From NCBI GenBank assembly GCA_963575745.1, contig CAUYUJ010015706.1:237001-301000 (forward strand): 64,000 nt of DNA. The letters are read 5' to 3'. Below the pieces are notes generated by a model, which worked only from the letters and a program-made list of their open reading frames with translations, made no database searches and was not told the DNA's origin. The position numbers and the translations under genes were made by a program. The first letter of the stretch is position 1. Each line of letters opens with the position of its first letter. This document shows, in pieces, positions 19,982 through 28,909 of the stretch. The stretch comes from Prorocentrum cordatum (lineage: Eukaryota > Sar > Dinophyceae > Prorocentrales > Prorocentraceae).

Positions 19982-22900
19982 TCAGCTGCTTGGATGAAAG
20001 ATGCTACCCAAAATGTGCTCCACGGCCATACAGAGCCGTTGTGCTGCAATCATCTCACAAAACATGACAGAAGCAGAGGCATCAAGCGAGACAGCTTCCT
20101 CCGCCACCAACTGCCACGTCCCGTGTACACACAAATCTATACACCATCCTGCAGCACATCCCTCCACAGAGCGACCTCCGTCGAAGAATCCACGGAGGCC
20201 GTCTAGTTTTGTTTTACTCGCATGTTCAATAAGTGAGGTATGGAACGTAACGTAACTATTTTTGGTTCTGGCCAACCATGTCAGCCTGTCAGCTCTTTCG
20301 TTTCCTTCTCGATAGATCCACTTGAACATATTGTGGCCCCAACTCGGAGGCCTCATACCATACAACACAGAGATATGCTCCAGCCTATTTTGAATGTCGC
20401 CAAGAATGTGCTTGTAGATAATATTGGATGTTGCCCAGAGACCGTTAATCCAATTCACCCCTGTGGCGGAGTCCCCAATCAATTCCATCGGTATCGAGTC
20501 CCGAGGCTCCGCATTCCACTCCGATGCATGTTCATTAATGTACGCAAGTCGTTTCTCCATCTTCTCGTCCTCCTTCCTTTGCTGCTCCTCCGTCTTCTCC
20601 CTCTCCTCCTCCTCCCTAGCATATCCCGCAGGTTGTGCATGTTTAAAGTAACAGTACCCCCACGCCTCCTCCATGTTAGTAACATCCAGTGCCCGCTTCA
20701 GAAATTCTTTCCATCCCTGACGTGAAAAGGATAACGTGTGATACCAATCCTTCCCTGATACCAACTCGAAAATGTAATGGAAGTTTCTCAACGCCAGTGG
20801 TCTCCCCCCCTCATGCCGACGCGTCATTAATGGGCGTTCTTTCCAAGGCAGCGATGCAATGAAGGCCTGCCGTCGGTCAGTCCACTCCCCCGACCATGCA
20901 AAAATACATTCTCTAGCCTGCATATGCGAGTCCCCTGTACTACGATGCTGAGGTGGAGCCACCCGTCGCCGCTTGTTTGCAGCGATTTCCTGCGACGGCA
21001 ACTCAACAGAGGAACGCTTTTGCGACAGAGAATCCTGAGATGGATGGAATGTCTTTGCACGCTTATGCATCTGGGAAATCAGATTGCGCCGATGCGCGGG
21101 TAATTGTGTCTGAGAACCAGGGAGCTCAAAGGAATCAACAGCATGCATCGTCTCACACACGTCAGGATGACATCCCATTGATGTCGAGCACGCAATACTT
21201 GGTAGCACATACATGGGTTCATCCTGACGTTGTCTCTTGGCCGGCGGTGGCTCACACGCAGCAAAGACGTTGGGGCCAGGCTTGCCTGAAGAATCAAAAG
21301 TACCTGGAGGAATCTGTGCGGGTGTTGGGTTCAGGCGTTTCACAGTAAACGTACAGTCCTGAGCCCACTGCCACTGACGAAACAAGAATAGCTGCACAAG
21401 AGACGGCCGTCCCAATTCCAGGAGCATACGCCGCCCACGTTTGTACAAGTTGCATAAGTATATACTCCAATCCATGTCGGCAGGTTTCGGGCGGCGTACC
21501 ATAGAACACAATATTTTACCTTCCCACGTGTGCAACTGTTTCAAAGTGTGGTGGTCCGCTGGCATGCCTTCAACACCGAAAAGTACAAAACTACGCAACC
21601 TAGATTCATAATGCTTGATTTTCTTCTGGAAGGGTACAGCACGATTCGTATAAAACTTGCGGAACTGGTTAAATCGCTTCCAACCCCGAGCCAATTTCCA
21701 AGCCACATCATGGTGTTTGTCAGTCTTGGTCGTGACCAGGCAACCCAGGCACTCCATTTCAGAGCATCGCGGAAGACACAGGGTACCGAGATCGTTCACC
21801 TGGACAACGAGGTTCCCCGTCGAGGCGCCTTCAGAGTCCTCCCCAAAGGCAAGATAGTGTAGTGAGGAATCTTTCCATCTGAAACCGTGCGTATACAGCT
21901 GAGCCGAGAAGTCCCCCACCATACGTGTGAGCTCAGTCTTTGATTTCGAGAAAAGCAAAATGTTATCGGCCCAGAGCGCATGAGTAAGATACCTCCCACC
22001 AGCCTCCACCCCCAAATCGTACCCCAACTTCTCCTCCTCCCAATTCAGTACAATCCTATCCCACATCAGTAGTGTCACACACTTCCACAGGAAGGGGGCC
22101 TCCACACTACCAGTACGTACACATGCATCCCAGGGAATACCCGTCGCCGTGGAGTCCTGAAAGGTAAAGTCCGCTGTGTCCAGGATACTGGGAGCGAGTA
22201 GCGCCAACGCCAGGTCATTGGGGAACCCAGGGATGGCATCCAAGGCCCGACTGGCCTTCTCAACCGTGACGTTATCAAAGGCAGTCTGCACATCTAATGA
22301 CGCGAGGTGCAGGGTCTCATCTTTCCCCCACTCCAGAGCGTGTGTGGTGGCATGCTTAAGCATGGCAGTGATCTCGTGCGTGCGCCTTCCCTTGCAAAAT
22401 CCGTAGTTATGTAGATATTGTGGGACCCTTTTCAGATAACCTTCAGCAATCTCAACCAAACATGAAGTATACCATTTGCTTAGGCTGCTAAGTAAGACGA
22501 GAGCACGAGTATCAGACAACTTAGTGATATCTTTAGCTTTCGGCATCAACACCACAAGCAACTCAGACCAAATCCGAGGAGTAGGATACCGTTGAAGATA
22601 CAGGTCTTGGAATAACCGAAGAATATGACGCAAACCTACCCACGTGATACGTTTCAACATAGAAGGAGAAACTCCGTCCTTACCCACCGCCTTACCACAC
22701 TTTAAGCGTGATCGTGCCTGTAACAATACGGACATGGAAATGGGGGAGACGTCCACTGTGTTCGTGTCCTGCAACCTCCTCCTCCTCCTCTCCTCGATAC
22801 ACTCCACGTTACGTATCCCTTGCGCAGCACAGTGGTACTTGGCGAACCCGTGAGCATAGAGCGCCTTCTCCCACAACTCCCTATCCTCCGTGAGCACATC

Positions 22901-24160
22901 GTCATAACTCAATTTGTCCACCACCGTCCGAGCGAGCTTCCCGTCACGATGATCGTATTCGAGTCGACGACGAGTGTGTGCACGCATCTCCTTCCTTCTC
23001 TCTTTCTTAACCCTGATGAGCTCCTCCTCCTCCCCTCCTTCACGACGCAGTCGGCGATATTCATCATCAAGTTCCTTATGACGATCTGTCTTTTTGGGGA
23101 TCTGCATTTTCTTTGGGACATTGGTGTATGACTCCTTGTCCTGTGTACATGCATTCAAGATAACAGGAGCCAATTCATCCGGGCAGAGACCAGATGGGTA
23201 ACGAGCTGCAGCATGCAAACGACGATCAAGGTTAGCCGAAACTTGCAATTCCGAGGCTTCGTCGCAGCACCAATGAGTGAACGTTTGTCGTGGCTTCGTT
23301 CTCCAACGTCGAGTCGGAGCGGCCGATTCGGGGACAAGCAAGGTGAGCAGGGCATGGTCCGACAGGCGGGTCTTTCTGGGGTCCACGGAGCCCCTGAGTG
23401 TTGGCCTTAACCACGACACCTCCCACTGAGGCCTTTCCCAGGAGCTCGGAATACACAGGTAATCAAGAACCTTGTCCTCCTCCTCCGTCTCCTCCCTGGC
23501 CTTCCAGGTCGTACGACGGGTCCCAAAAGAATTCGAGAAAACCAAATCATAATGCCACATACATTCACAGAGCTCGTCACACATGTATTGTTGCATCCTC
23601 CTCCTACCCTGCTGGAAACCTCCACGTCCACCTCCTCCTGCATTGTCCCCTTCTTCAAATCTCTCACCCTGCACTGCAGAACCAGTCAAAGCAACATCTC
23701 CAAATACCGTGTGAGGCAGAAGCTCAACGTTAGCATCCATCCCGATGAACAAGTCCCACCCTTCCTTGGGAAACCTAACTCGGAGCGTATCCAAATCCTT
23801 TCGAAACGACTGCAATGTTTGTGTGAATAAGATATTGTGATCCCCTTTTTTCGGCGCATGTGGTAAGTACAAGCTGGCAACAATCAACGATTGAAACACG
23901 AGAATGACATAACGATTACCCCTGATGCATTCACGTATGGAGGCTCTCCACACCCTCTTGTAGAGAACCCCGGCCTTCCCATCATTAGAAAGAGTTAAGG
24001 TGAAACCATGCTCAGAGCACCTACCTATTCCAAGGAACTGGCACTCCTGCAAAGCGAGAACTTCCGAATTCGAGGTCTTGATCTGAGCAAGCATGTCGTG
24101 GCTGTTCATGCTGCCACAGCGCCTCACGTTATACGTGCCCACGATGGCGCCATGGCACCT
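19982..24160 (-). CDS. LINE-D ORF2: APE endonuclease - RT (WADN) - circularly permuted RNase H, uninterrupted
   Basis: The single open frame follows the UGA at 24161; numbering here counts from the GTG at 24142 (1386 codons). Endonuclease: TYNV (N5), LQEC (E33), IGMDANVE (D136, N138), SDHALL (261-263). RT: SLDVQTAFDNV (D617, D623), VRTGSVEAPFLW (676-686), HALWADNIL (W724-N727). A long connection region includes basic KRXR patches (~968, ~1057). RNase H: LIGDSATGVNWINGLW (D1224), GNERADRLTWLAR (D1285), GFFDGGRSVEG (D1321), FCEMIAAQRL (E1363). The spacings D1224-D1285 (61) and D1321-E1363 (42) match canonical RNase HI spacings of 64 and 38, but the order of the two halves is swapped. This is the best-preserved ORF2 in the window and could be functional. 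Confidence 0.92.
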   Translation of the reverse strand, partial: RCHGAIVGTYNVRRCGSMNSHDMLAQIKTSNSEVLALQECQFLGIGRCSEHGFTLTLSNDGKAGVLYKRVWRASIRECIRGNRYVILVFQSLIVASLYLPHAPKKGDHNILFTQTLQSFRKDLDTLRVRFPKEGWDLFIGMDANVELLPHTVFGDVALTGSAVQGERFEEGDNAGGGGRGGFQQGRRRMQQYMCDELCECMWHYDLVFSNSFGTRRTTWKAREETEEEDKVLDYLCIPSSWERPQWEVSWLRPTLRGSVDPRKTRLSDHALLTLLVPESAAPTRRWRTKPRQTFTHWCCDEASELQVSANLDRRLHAAARYPSGLCPDELAPVILNACTQDKESYTNVPKKMQIPKKTDRHKELDDEYRRLRREGGEEEELIRVKKERRKEMRAHTRRRLEYDHRDGKLARTVVDKLSYDDVLTEDRELWEKALYAHGFAKYHCAAQGIRNVECIEERRRRRLQDTNTVDVSPISMSVLLQARSRLKCGKAVGKDGVSPSMLKRITWVGLRHILRLFQDLYLQRYPTPRIWSELLVVLMPKAKDITKLSDTRALVLLSSLSKWYTSCLVEIAEGYLKRVPQYLHNYGFCKGRRTHEITAMLKHATTHALEWGKDETLHLASLDVQTAFDNVTVEKASRALDAIPGFPNDLALALLAPSILDTADFTFQDSTATGIPWDACVRTGSVEAPFLWKCVTLLMWDRIVLNWEEEKLGYDLGVEAGGRYLTHALWADNILLFSKSKTELTRMVGDFSAQLYTHGFRWKDSSLHYLAFGEDSEGASTGNLVVQVNDLGTLCLPRCSEMECLGCLVTTKTDKHHDVAWKLARGWKRFNQFRKFYTNRAVPFQKKIKHYESRLRSFVLFGVEGMPADHHTLKQLHTWEGKILCSMVRRPKPADMDWSIYLCNLYKRGRRMLLELGRPSLVQLFLFRQWQWAQDCTFTVKRLNPTPAQIPPGTFDSSGKPGPNVFAACEPPPAKRQRQDEPMYVLPSIACSTSMGCHPDVCETMHAVDSFELPGSQTQLPAHRRNLISQMHKRAKTFHPSQDSLSQKRSSVELPSQEIAANKRRRVAPPQHRSTGDSHMQARECIFAWSGEWTDRRQAFIASLPWKERPLMTRRHEGGRPLALRNFHYIFELVSGKDWYHTLSFSRQGWKEFLKRALDVTNMEEAWGYCYFKHAQPAGYAREEEEREKTEEQQRKEDEKMEKRLAYINEHASEWNAEPRDSIPMELIGDSATGVNWINGLWATSNIIYKHILGDIQNRLEHISVLYGMRPPSWGHNMFKWIYREGNERADRLTWLARTKNSYVTFHTSLIEHASKTKLDGLRGFFDGGRSVEGCAAGWCIDLCVHGTWQLVAEEAVSLDASASVMFCEMIAAQRLCMAVEHILGSIFHPSS
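20000..20490 (-). other. Circularly permuted RNase H domain (LINE-D)
   Basis: Canonical order is D(beta1)-E(alpha1)-D(beta4)-D(alpha5). Here beta4 (GDS) and alpha5 (NERADRLTWL) come first, then beta1 (FDGG....G.GW) and alpha1 (CEMIAAQ). The same order is seen in LINE-A, B, C, F, G, H and I. Confidence 0.75.
21962..21973 (-). other. RT motif C WADN codons (LINE-D)
   Basis: TGG GCC GAT AAC on the minus strand. The second Asp of the canonical box is Asn although the 1386-codon frame is intact. Confidence 0.85.
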
Positions 24161-24163
24161 TCA
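24158..24163 (-). promoter_or_regulatory. In-frame UGA-AGG between ORF1 tail and ORF2
   Basis: TGA (24161-24163) preceded in frame by ORF1 C-terminal sequence (GWKVDAELLRKVDDKL) and followed by GAIVGTYNVRR of the endonuclease. Confidence 0.6.
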
Positions 24164-24300
24164 CCAGGTACGAAAGTTGAGCTTGGCCAGAAAGACCTCG
24201 CAATCCAACTTGTCATCGACCTTACGCAGCAGCTCGGCGTCAACCTTCCACCCCAAGTTAGGATCAAACACGGCGATGCATACTCCATCCCTCTCTCCCT
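24164..24300 (-). pseudogene. LINE-D ORF1 C-terminal remnant
   Basis: About 45 codons ending GWKVDAELL...LNFRTW. The GW-V-D/R-E pattern matches the ends of ORF1 in LINE-A and LINE-H. Truncated where the (GGA)n run starts. Confidence 0.65.
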
Positions 24301-24301
24301 G

Positions 24302-24358
24302 CCTCCTCCTGCTCCTCCTCCTCCTCCTCCTCCTCCTCCTCCTCCTCCTCCTCCTCGT
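24302..24358. repeat. (CTC)n / sense (GAG)n run at the LINE-D to telomere junction
   Basis: Nineteen near-perfect CTC triplets on plus, between ORF1 remnant and telomere repeats. Confidence 0.85.
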
Positions 24359-24361
24359 TCG

Positions 24362-24523
24362 CTAAACCCTAAACCCTAAACCCTAAACCCTAAACCCTAA
24401 ACCCTAAACCCTAAACCCTAAACCCTAAACCCTAAACCCTAAACCCTAAACCCTAAACCCTAAACCCTAAACCCTAAACCCTAAACCCTAAACCCTAAAC
24501 CCTAAACCCTAAACCCTAAACCC
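24362..24523 (+). repeat. Interstitial telomere repeats, CCCTAAA orientation
   Basis: About 23 perfect CTAAACC/CCCTAAA heptamers. Confidence 0.97.
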
Positions 24524-24649
24524 GGGTTTAGGGTTTAGGGTTTAGGGTTTAGGGTTTAGGGTTTAGGGTTTAGGGTTTAGGGTTTAGGGTTTAGGGTTTA
24601 GGGTTTAGGGTTTAGGGTTTAGGGTTTAGGGTTTAGGGTTTAGGGTTTA
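24524..24649 (+). repeat. Interstitial telomere repeats, TTTAGGG orientation
   Basis: 18 perfect heptamers, joined to the previous array at CCCGGG (24521-24526). The order CCCTAAA then TTTAGGG is the reverse of a head-to-head chromosome-end fusion. Confidence 0.97.
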
Positions 24650-24653
24650 TCCA

Positions 24654-24664
24654 TCAGCCTGGTT
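24654..24664 (+). repeat. Target-site duplication of LINE-D, right copy
   Basis: TCAGCCTGGTT, followed by AACGCCGGGGACCTCGTAG, the right half of the hairpin block. Confidence 0.85.
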
Positions 24665-25370
24665 AACGCCGGGGACCTCGTAGAGCTCTCTTCTTGCCCA
24701 GCTCCTCGGAACACGTGAAGCAATAGTTTTGCGGACTTAGCTCGAGAAGCAGTCTCTGTTCAAAGCTCTAGATGCTTCAGCCAAACGCTCTTCATGATTA
24801 TGTATCGGTTTCTGTATGCGTACCAGCTCTGTAGCTCTGCAGCTGTGCGACAGCGCCTCTAAAGAAAACTTGAGAAATACGAATAGTGTTGTGGACCTAG
24901 CTCGAGTAGCAGAACGAGTTCAGGCCTCTCGATGCAACAGACGCACGCGCCTGGTGATACTGAATCGGTTTATGTGCGCACCAGCTCTGTAGCTTCTCTC
25001 AATCTTGAGTTGAGTACAGAAAAACGGAATCACTGGTCAAGATGACTCGAATAACACACATAGTTTGACGGACCTAGCTCGAGTCCAGACCGAGTTCATC
25101 CCTCGAAATGCAACAGACGAACGCGCCTGATGATTCTGAATCAGTTTCTGTAAGCATCCTCTCTCTAGCTCTCGAATTAGGTACAAAAAACCCTGAACGC
25201 CTGTCAAGATGACTCGGAACGCAGCTGGTTTCTGCAAGTCTTTTGATAGTAATATTGCAGCTACGGACCTGAGAATTTAACTGGCAGACGCGGCATAACC
25301 CACTACACGTGAGAAAAAAAACGGCTCTCATTATGAATGGTCAAATATCTTTCGAATCAAAGCAAAACTG
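24665..25370. repeat. Satellite block
   Basis: ~177-bp-type units (AGCAGAACGAGTTCAGGCCTC, ACCAGCTCTGTAGCT) and the GATAGTAATATTGCAGCTACGG module. No gene seen. Confidence 0.75.
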
Positions 25371-25382
25371 GGAACCAGCGGT

Positions 25383-25399
25383 AAACCGTCAACCTGGTT
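25383..25399 (+). repeat. Left (3') flank of LINE-E: half hairpin target
   Basis: AAACCGTCAACCTGGTT directly abuts the element's A-rich end. Confidence 0.75.
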
Positions 25400-25424
25400 T
25401 TTTGCGTCTTTGCTGGGCCCATCT

Positions 25425-25439
25425 TGGCCACTGAGGCCA
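25425..25439. other. 3'-terminal stem-loop of LINE-E
   Basis: TGGCC (25425-25429) pairs with GGCCA (25435-25439). Confidence 0.55.
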
Positions 25440-25556
25440 GGTCCAACAAGTCTCAGGCGAATCAGAGCCTCTTATTCGCCACGCAAGCAGTCAGCTCTTA
25501 TTTCACAACAGCGAGACTGTAGGAATAAAGAGAACCAAAAGCATGCAATGACACAA

Positions 25557-25760
25557 TCAATCGCGAAGCACACAGAAGAACATACAAAGATCAAACAATA
25601 CAGCGGAGCAGATAGAATATACAAGAAGAAGAAGATTGAGAGGAGTAAAGTGCGACTGATCATGTGGATGATCAAAGAAGTTCTGCACGACCTGTGGGAG
25701 CACATCACATATACGCTCCGCCGCTGATAACTCAGTATCTGTCACAGACAACCCTCCAAC
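25557..25760 (-). pseudogene. LINE ORF2 C-terminal fragment (last RNase H helix)
   Basis: SVTDTELSAAERICDVLPQV matches the ends of LINE-C (VTDSELTACERLL), H (VTECELSAAEALL) and G/I (ITDAELSGLEGLL). Nothing upstream of it belongs to ORF2. Confidence 0.75.
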
Positions 25761-25894
25761 AGTGAGAACACTGATGAAGCGAAACTAATACTTCTGACTG
25801 AGGGGGGTGTCAGGCGGACCTGGCTACGTCATGATCATGCAAACCAACAGCTTGGATTTAATGGATAAAGGTGGAGAAATGCACCTGGAATACA

Positions 25895-27142
25895 CTAGCC
25901 TTTGCGTTTGCCTTTGCCTTTGCCTTTTCCCTTGTCTTTAACGCGAGTGTTCTCTGAAGATTGTGGAACCGACCCCGACACCGACAGAAGGAGAATTGCG
26001 TCGCGCTGTGAAGAAGAGAGACTCTCGACACCAACTTCGCCCATTATATCTTCGAGGCACATTTTCCAATCAGTAGATCTTCTAGCGTTTTTGAGATACC
26101 GCGAAGTACCCGTCAAGCTATTGGAAGCGCTCCGATGAATGTCGCCCAGGCTCGCTCCGACCCACTGTAACCGTGGCAGCACATTTTCGATGTACCTCAG
26201 CGCCCTCAAGTGAGCACTACCGATACACACCCGTTCCCGTTCCCGAAGCACTGCCTTATATGCAGATTTCATATTGAACGCGATGTCGCAGACAAACTCG
26301 GGAGTACGACACTGATTCAAAAGGTCCACTGAAAAGGTGGACTCCATGTGGTTTTTCCAAGCTGAAAAGCTGCGGTGTGAAAGGGGCTCCAGAGGATAAG
26401 ATGAAAGAACTGCATACACGTCAGAAGAAGATGAGGCCACTGCCTTCACATCAGAAGAAGATGAGACCACTGCCTTCACATCAGAAGAAGAAGGCGAAAG
26501 AACTGCATACACTTCAGAAGAAGATGAGACCACTGCCTGCACATCCTTCCCACCTGACTCATGAAGGCGCGATTTAACACTATTCCCGTCGGCGTCCTGG
26601 AAAGTGAACTTAGTTTGCACACAGGCGTCCTTCAAAGTGAACTGAGCATGCACGCCAGCATCCATTGAAGTGAACTGAGTTTGCACACAGGCGTCCTCCC
26701 AAGTGAACTGAGTTTGCACGCCGGCACCCATTGAAGACACTCGAATGCTTTGAGACTGCACTTGGACCTCAGCATCAATTGAAGACATTCGAATGCTTTG
26801 AAAGGGACAGTGCACTTCGTCAACCTGGACACCAGCATCAATTGAAAATACTCGAATGCTTTGAGAAGGATATTCGACCTCGTCAACCTGGACCCCAGCA
26901 TCAATAGCAGAAGAAAAACCGCGAAGTGCAACGGAACCAACTATCGGGCAGCTATCAGAGGGATGGAGTAATGCTGTCAACAACTCATTAGCCTGAGCAT
27001 CCAACTCTGCCCGCAAGACCGCGTCGCGGGCGACTAGGCCTTCGAGCACCAACGGAAGAGGACAATTCGGTCGAACCCATCCAAGTTGGCAAGCCCGAGC
27101 CCGACGCAAACACCTGGATGCGAGACTCCGCACATGAGGCAT
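25895..27142 (-). CDS. Foreign (captured) ORF of unknown function, ~415 codons
   Basis: The start chosen is the ATG at 27142; the frame is open a few codons further on TTG. The N-terminal ~70 residues are Arg/Leu/Ala-rich. Next comes a repeat region of ~17-residue units (SIDAGVQVDEV..P.QSIRV and shorter DA.VQTQFT units). Then SSSSDVKAV repeats, a more complex C-terminal part (FSAWKNHMESTF, FVCDIAFNMKSAYKAV) and a basic tail of alternating Gly-Lys (KGKGKGKGKRKG). Not recognised. The GCCAG just before the ATG resembles a splice acceptor. A cellular origin is inferred from its place between a LINE tail and leader relics. Confidence 0.5.
   Translation of the reverse strand: MPHVRSLASRCLRRARACQLGWVRPNCPLPLVLEGLVARDAVLRAELDAQANELLTALLHPSDSCPIVGSVALRGFSSAIDAGVQVDEVEYPSQSIRVFSIDAGVQVDEVHCPFQSIRMSSIDAEVQVQSQSIRVSSMGAGVQTQFTWEDACVQTQFTSMDAGVHAQFTLKDACVQTKFTFQDADGNSVKSRLHESGGKDVQAVVSSSSEVYAVLSPSSSDVKAVVSSSSDVKAVASSSSDVYAVLSSYPLEPLSHRSFSAWKNHMESTFSVDLLNQCRTPEFVCDIAFNMKSAYKAVLRERERVCIGSAHLRALRYIENVLPRLQWVGASLGDIHRSASNSLTGTSRYLKNARRSTDWKMCLEDIMGEVGVESLSSSQRDAILLLSVSGSVPQSSENTRVKDKGKGKGKGKRKG
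26370..26560. repeat. In-frame tandem repeat in the captured ORF (Ser-rich)
   Basis: Copies of TCAGAAGAAGATGA(G/A)(G)CCACTGCC-like units, giving SSSDVKAV-type peptides on minus. Confidence 0.7.
26590..26910. repeat. In-frame tandem repeat in the captured ORF (DAGVQ type)
   Basis: Units such as GCATCAATTGAAGACAT.CGAATGCTTTGAGA of ~48-66 bases, all multiples of three. Confidence 0.7.
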
Positions 27143-27492
27143 CTGGCACAGACAAAACCACAAATGATAGGTATATGGCAGAAAACTGAGGGGAGATGTG
27201 TGAGGACACCTGAAAGATCACAACAATGATATACTGCAAATTGAACAATATGCAATCCACTCAAGGCAGATCTGAAAGAACCGAGACTTACGAGCACCAC
27301 TCTAGGCAGCGAGGAACAAGTCAGCGCATACAAATTGCCACCACCAAATCGCAACGAGAAATGAATATGAGAGGCCAACAATGACAAGCAAGATGTACAG
27401 GGAGATGGGCAGTTGCGCAAGCAGAGCATAGCAACACGCTAGCTCAACGTTCACCTTCGCGGAGGTTCCCCAGGCAGGAGAAAATGAACGTC
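27143..27492 (-). other. 5' untranslated part of LINE-E chimera
   Basis: No supported ORF. Includes GAAAATGAACG-type sequence just inside the leader relics. Confidence 0.4.
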
Positions 27493-27520
27493 CTTGAGCC
27501 TTGGGCCTTGAGCCTTGAGC
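27493..27520 (-). other. Four tandem GCTCAAG spliced-leader-like relics
   Basis: On minus: GCTCAAG, GCTCAAG, GCCCAAG, GCTCAAG. The heptamer equals the last seven bases of the spliced leader. Slippage could also produce such a short array. Confidence 0.6.
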
Positions 27521-27933
27521 CGGGCACCTCGTAGAGCTCTTTTCTTGCACGGCGATCGTCGGACCACATGAAGAGCTTCTGGAGCGAGAACCGAAAAACT
27601 CGAAAAATCACGTTTTTTTCCTGTTTTTATCCAACGTCGGTCCCTCCAAGTGTTTTGATTGTAATACTGCACCTACGGACCTGAGAATTTGACTGGCAGA
27701 CGCGGCATAACCCACTACAGGTGCGAAAAATCTGGTTCCTCAGAATGAATGGTCAAATATCTTACAAATAACAAAACCGACCCCAGGTCACCACATTGTC
27801 TCTTTTGGTCGGGTCGGCCAACTAGCTCCACCCCGCACCGGAATTCCTCTAGCTCATCTTGCCGAAGAGCTCCACGAGGTACAAACCCAAAGTTGACACA
27901 TTGTCTCTTTTGGTCGGGTCGGCCAACTGGGCG

Positions 27934-27967
27934 CCGGCGGTAAACTGTCAACCTTTCTTAACGCCGG
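27934..27967 (+). repeat. Hairpin target, unoccupied
   Basis: Arms CCGGCGGTAA / TTAACGCCGG; the loop has GTCAACCTTTC and ACTG instead of ACCG. Confidence 0.8.
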
Positions 27968-28569
27968 GGGACTCGTAGAGCTCCCTATGTCGAAAAAAAT
28001 TGCAGAGAACGAATAGTTTTCAAACCTCTCGATGCAACAGCCGAACGCCCCTGATGCTTCTGGATCGTTTTCTGCGCGCACGAGCTCTGTAGCTCTCCTA
28101 CAGCCCGAGTTACGTGCGACAATCGACAGCACCTCTCAAGATGACTCGAACAATACGAATAGTTTCCCGGACCTAGCTCGGGCAGCAGACCGAGTTCCGA
28201 GCTCTGGATTCGACAGGCGGACGCGCCTGATATCTCAAAATCGATTCCTGTGATTACCAGCCCTGTAGCCCCCCTAGCGCCCGAGTAAAGTACAGAAAAC
28301 TGACAGCACCTCTCAAGATGACTCGAACAATACGCATAGCTTCGCGAACCTAGCTCGGGTAGCAGACCGAGTTCAGAGCTTAGATTCAACAGACAAGCGT
28401 GAGCATCAGCTCTGTAGCGGTCCTATAGCTCGAGTTAAGTAGAAAAAACCGACAACGCCTGTCGAGATGACTCGAAACGGCCGATCCCGCCTGCCTGCTT
28501 TTTGGCAGTAGAAGGTACCCGATGGAGCTGAGACCAAGACCGAATATCACGGGAAAAAGTACTAGGCGC

Positions 28570-28602
28570 TGGCGGTAAACCGTCAACCTTTCTTACCGCC
28601 GG
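28570..28602 (+). repeat. Hairpin target, unoccupied
   Basis: TGGCGGTAA / TTACCGCCGG, loop ending CTTTC. Confidence 0.8.
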
Positions 28603-28881
28603 GGGACTCGTAGAGCTTCCTGACCATATAATGTCAAAAAAATGCAGAGAACGAATAGTTTTTCAGCCCCAGCGATTTCAAACCTCTCGATGCAACAGCC
28701 GAACGCCCCTGATGCTTCTGGATCGTTTTCTGTGCGTACTAGCTCGTAGCTATCCTACAGCCCGAGTTCAATACAGGAAAGGGGCAACATAGAATACGAA
28801 AAGTTTTACAGACCTAGACCGAATAGCAAACCCAGTTCAGACCTCTGGATGGAACAAACGAACGCGCAGGATCACTGGGAG

Positions 28882-28909
28882 CCGGCGGTAAACGTCAACC
28901 AGGTTACCT
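28882..28909 (+). repeat. Hairpin target, right arm decayed
   Basis: CCGGCGGTAA with loop AACGTCAACCAGG; the right arm reads TTACCTCC. Confidence 0.65.

Larger units (their letters stand above)
19768..24653 (-). mobile_element. LINE-D: non-LTR element with intact ORF2, 5' end capped by telomere-type repeats
   Basis: Sense is minus. The insert is bounded by TCAGCCTGGTT on both sides (19757-19767 and 24654-24664). The unoccupied equivalent of the joined flanks exists at 56031-56110, so the boundaries are firm. From 5' to 3' it has inverted telomere arrays (24649-24362), a (GGA)n run (sense), the last ~45 codons of ORF1, UGA-AGG, the complete ORF2 and a 3' stem-loop. ORF1 is lost to 5' truncation. 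Confidence 0.92.
25400..27520 (-). mobile_element. LINE-E chimera: short LINE 3' end + foreign ORF + leader relics
   Basis: Sense is minus. The 3' part (25400-~25800) has a stem-loop and codes the last RNase H helix of a LINE ORF2 (VTDTELSAAERI). The rest carries a 422-codon ORF with no LINE similarity, then an untranslated stretch, then four GCTCAAG heptamers at the 5' end (27493-27520) that resemble spliced-leader ends. Beyond 27520 the hairpin right half resumes (CCGGGCACCTCGTAGAGC). The architecture parallels the left-edge chimera but involves a different LINE family and a different ORF. Confidence 0.75.

Noticed and set aside
20000-20490. Tandem or duplicated RNase H instead of a permuted one
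   Set aside because: Only one copy of each motif is present; there is no second GDS after FDGG and no FDGG before GDS in any of the families.
24362-24649. Head-to-head telomere fusion (ancient chromosome end joining)
   Set aside because: A fusion would read TTTAGGG then CCCTAAA on one strand; the order here is the reverse, and the arrays lie inside an insertion's target duplication.
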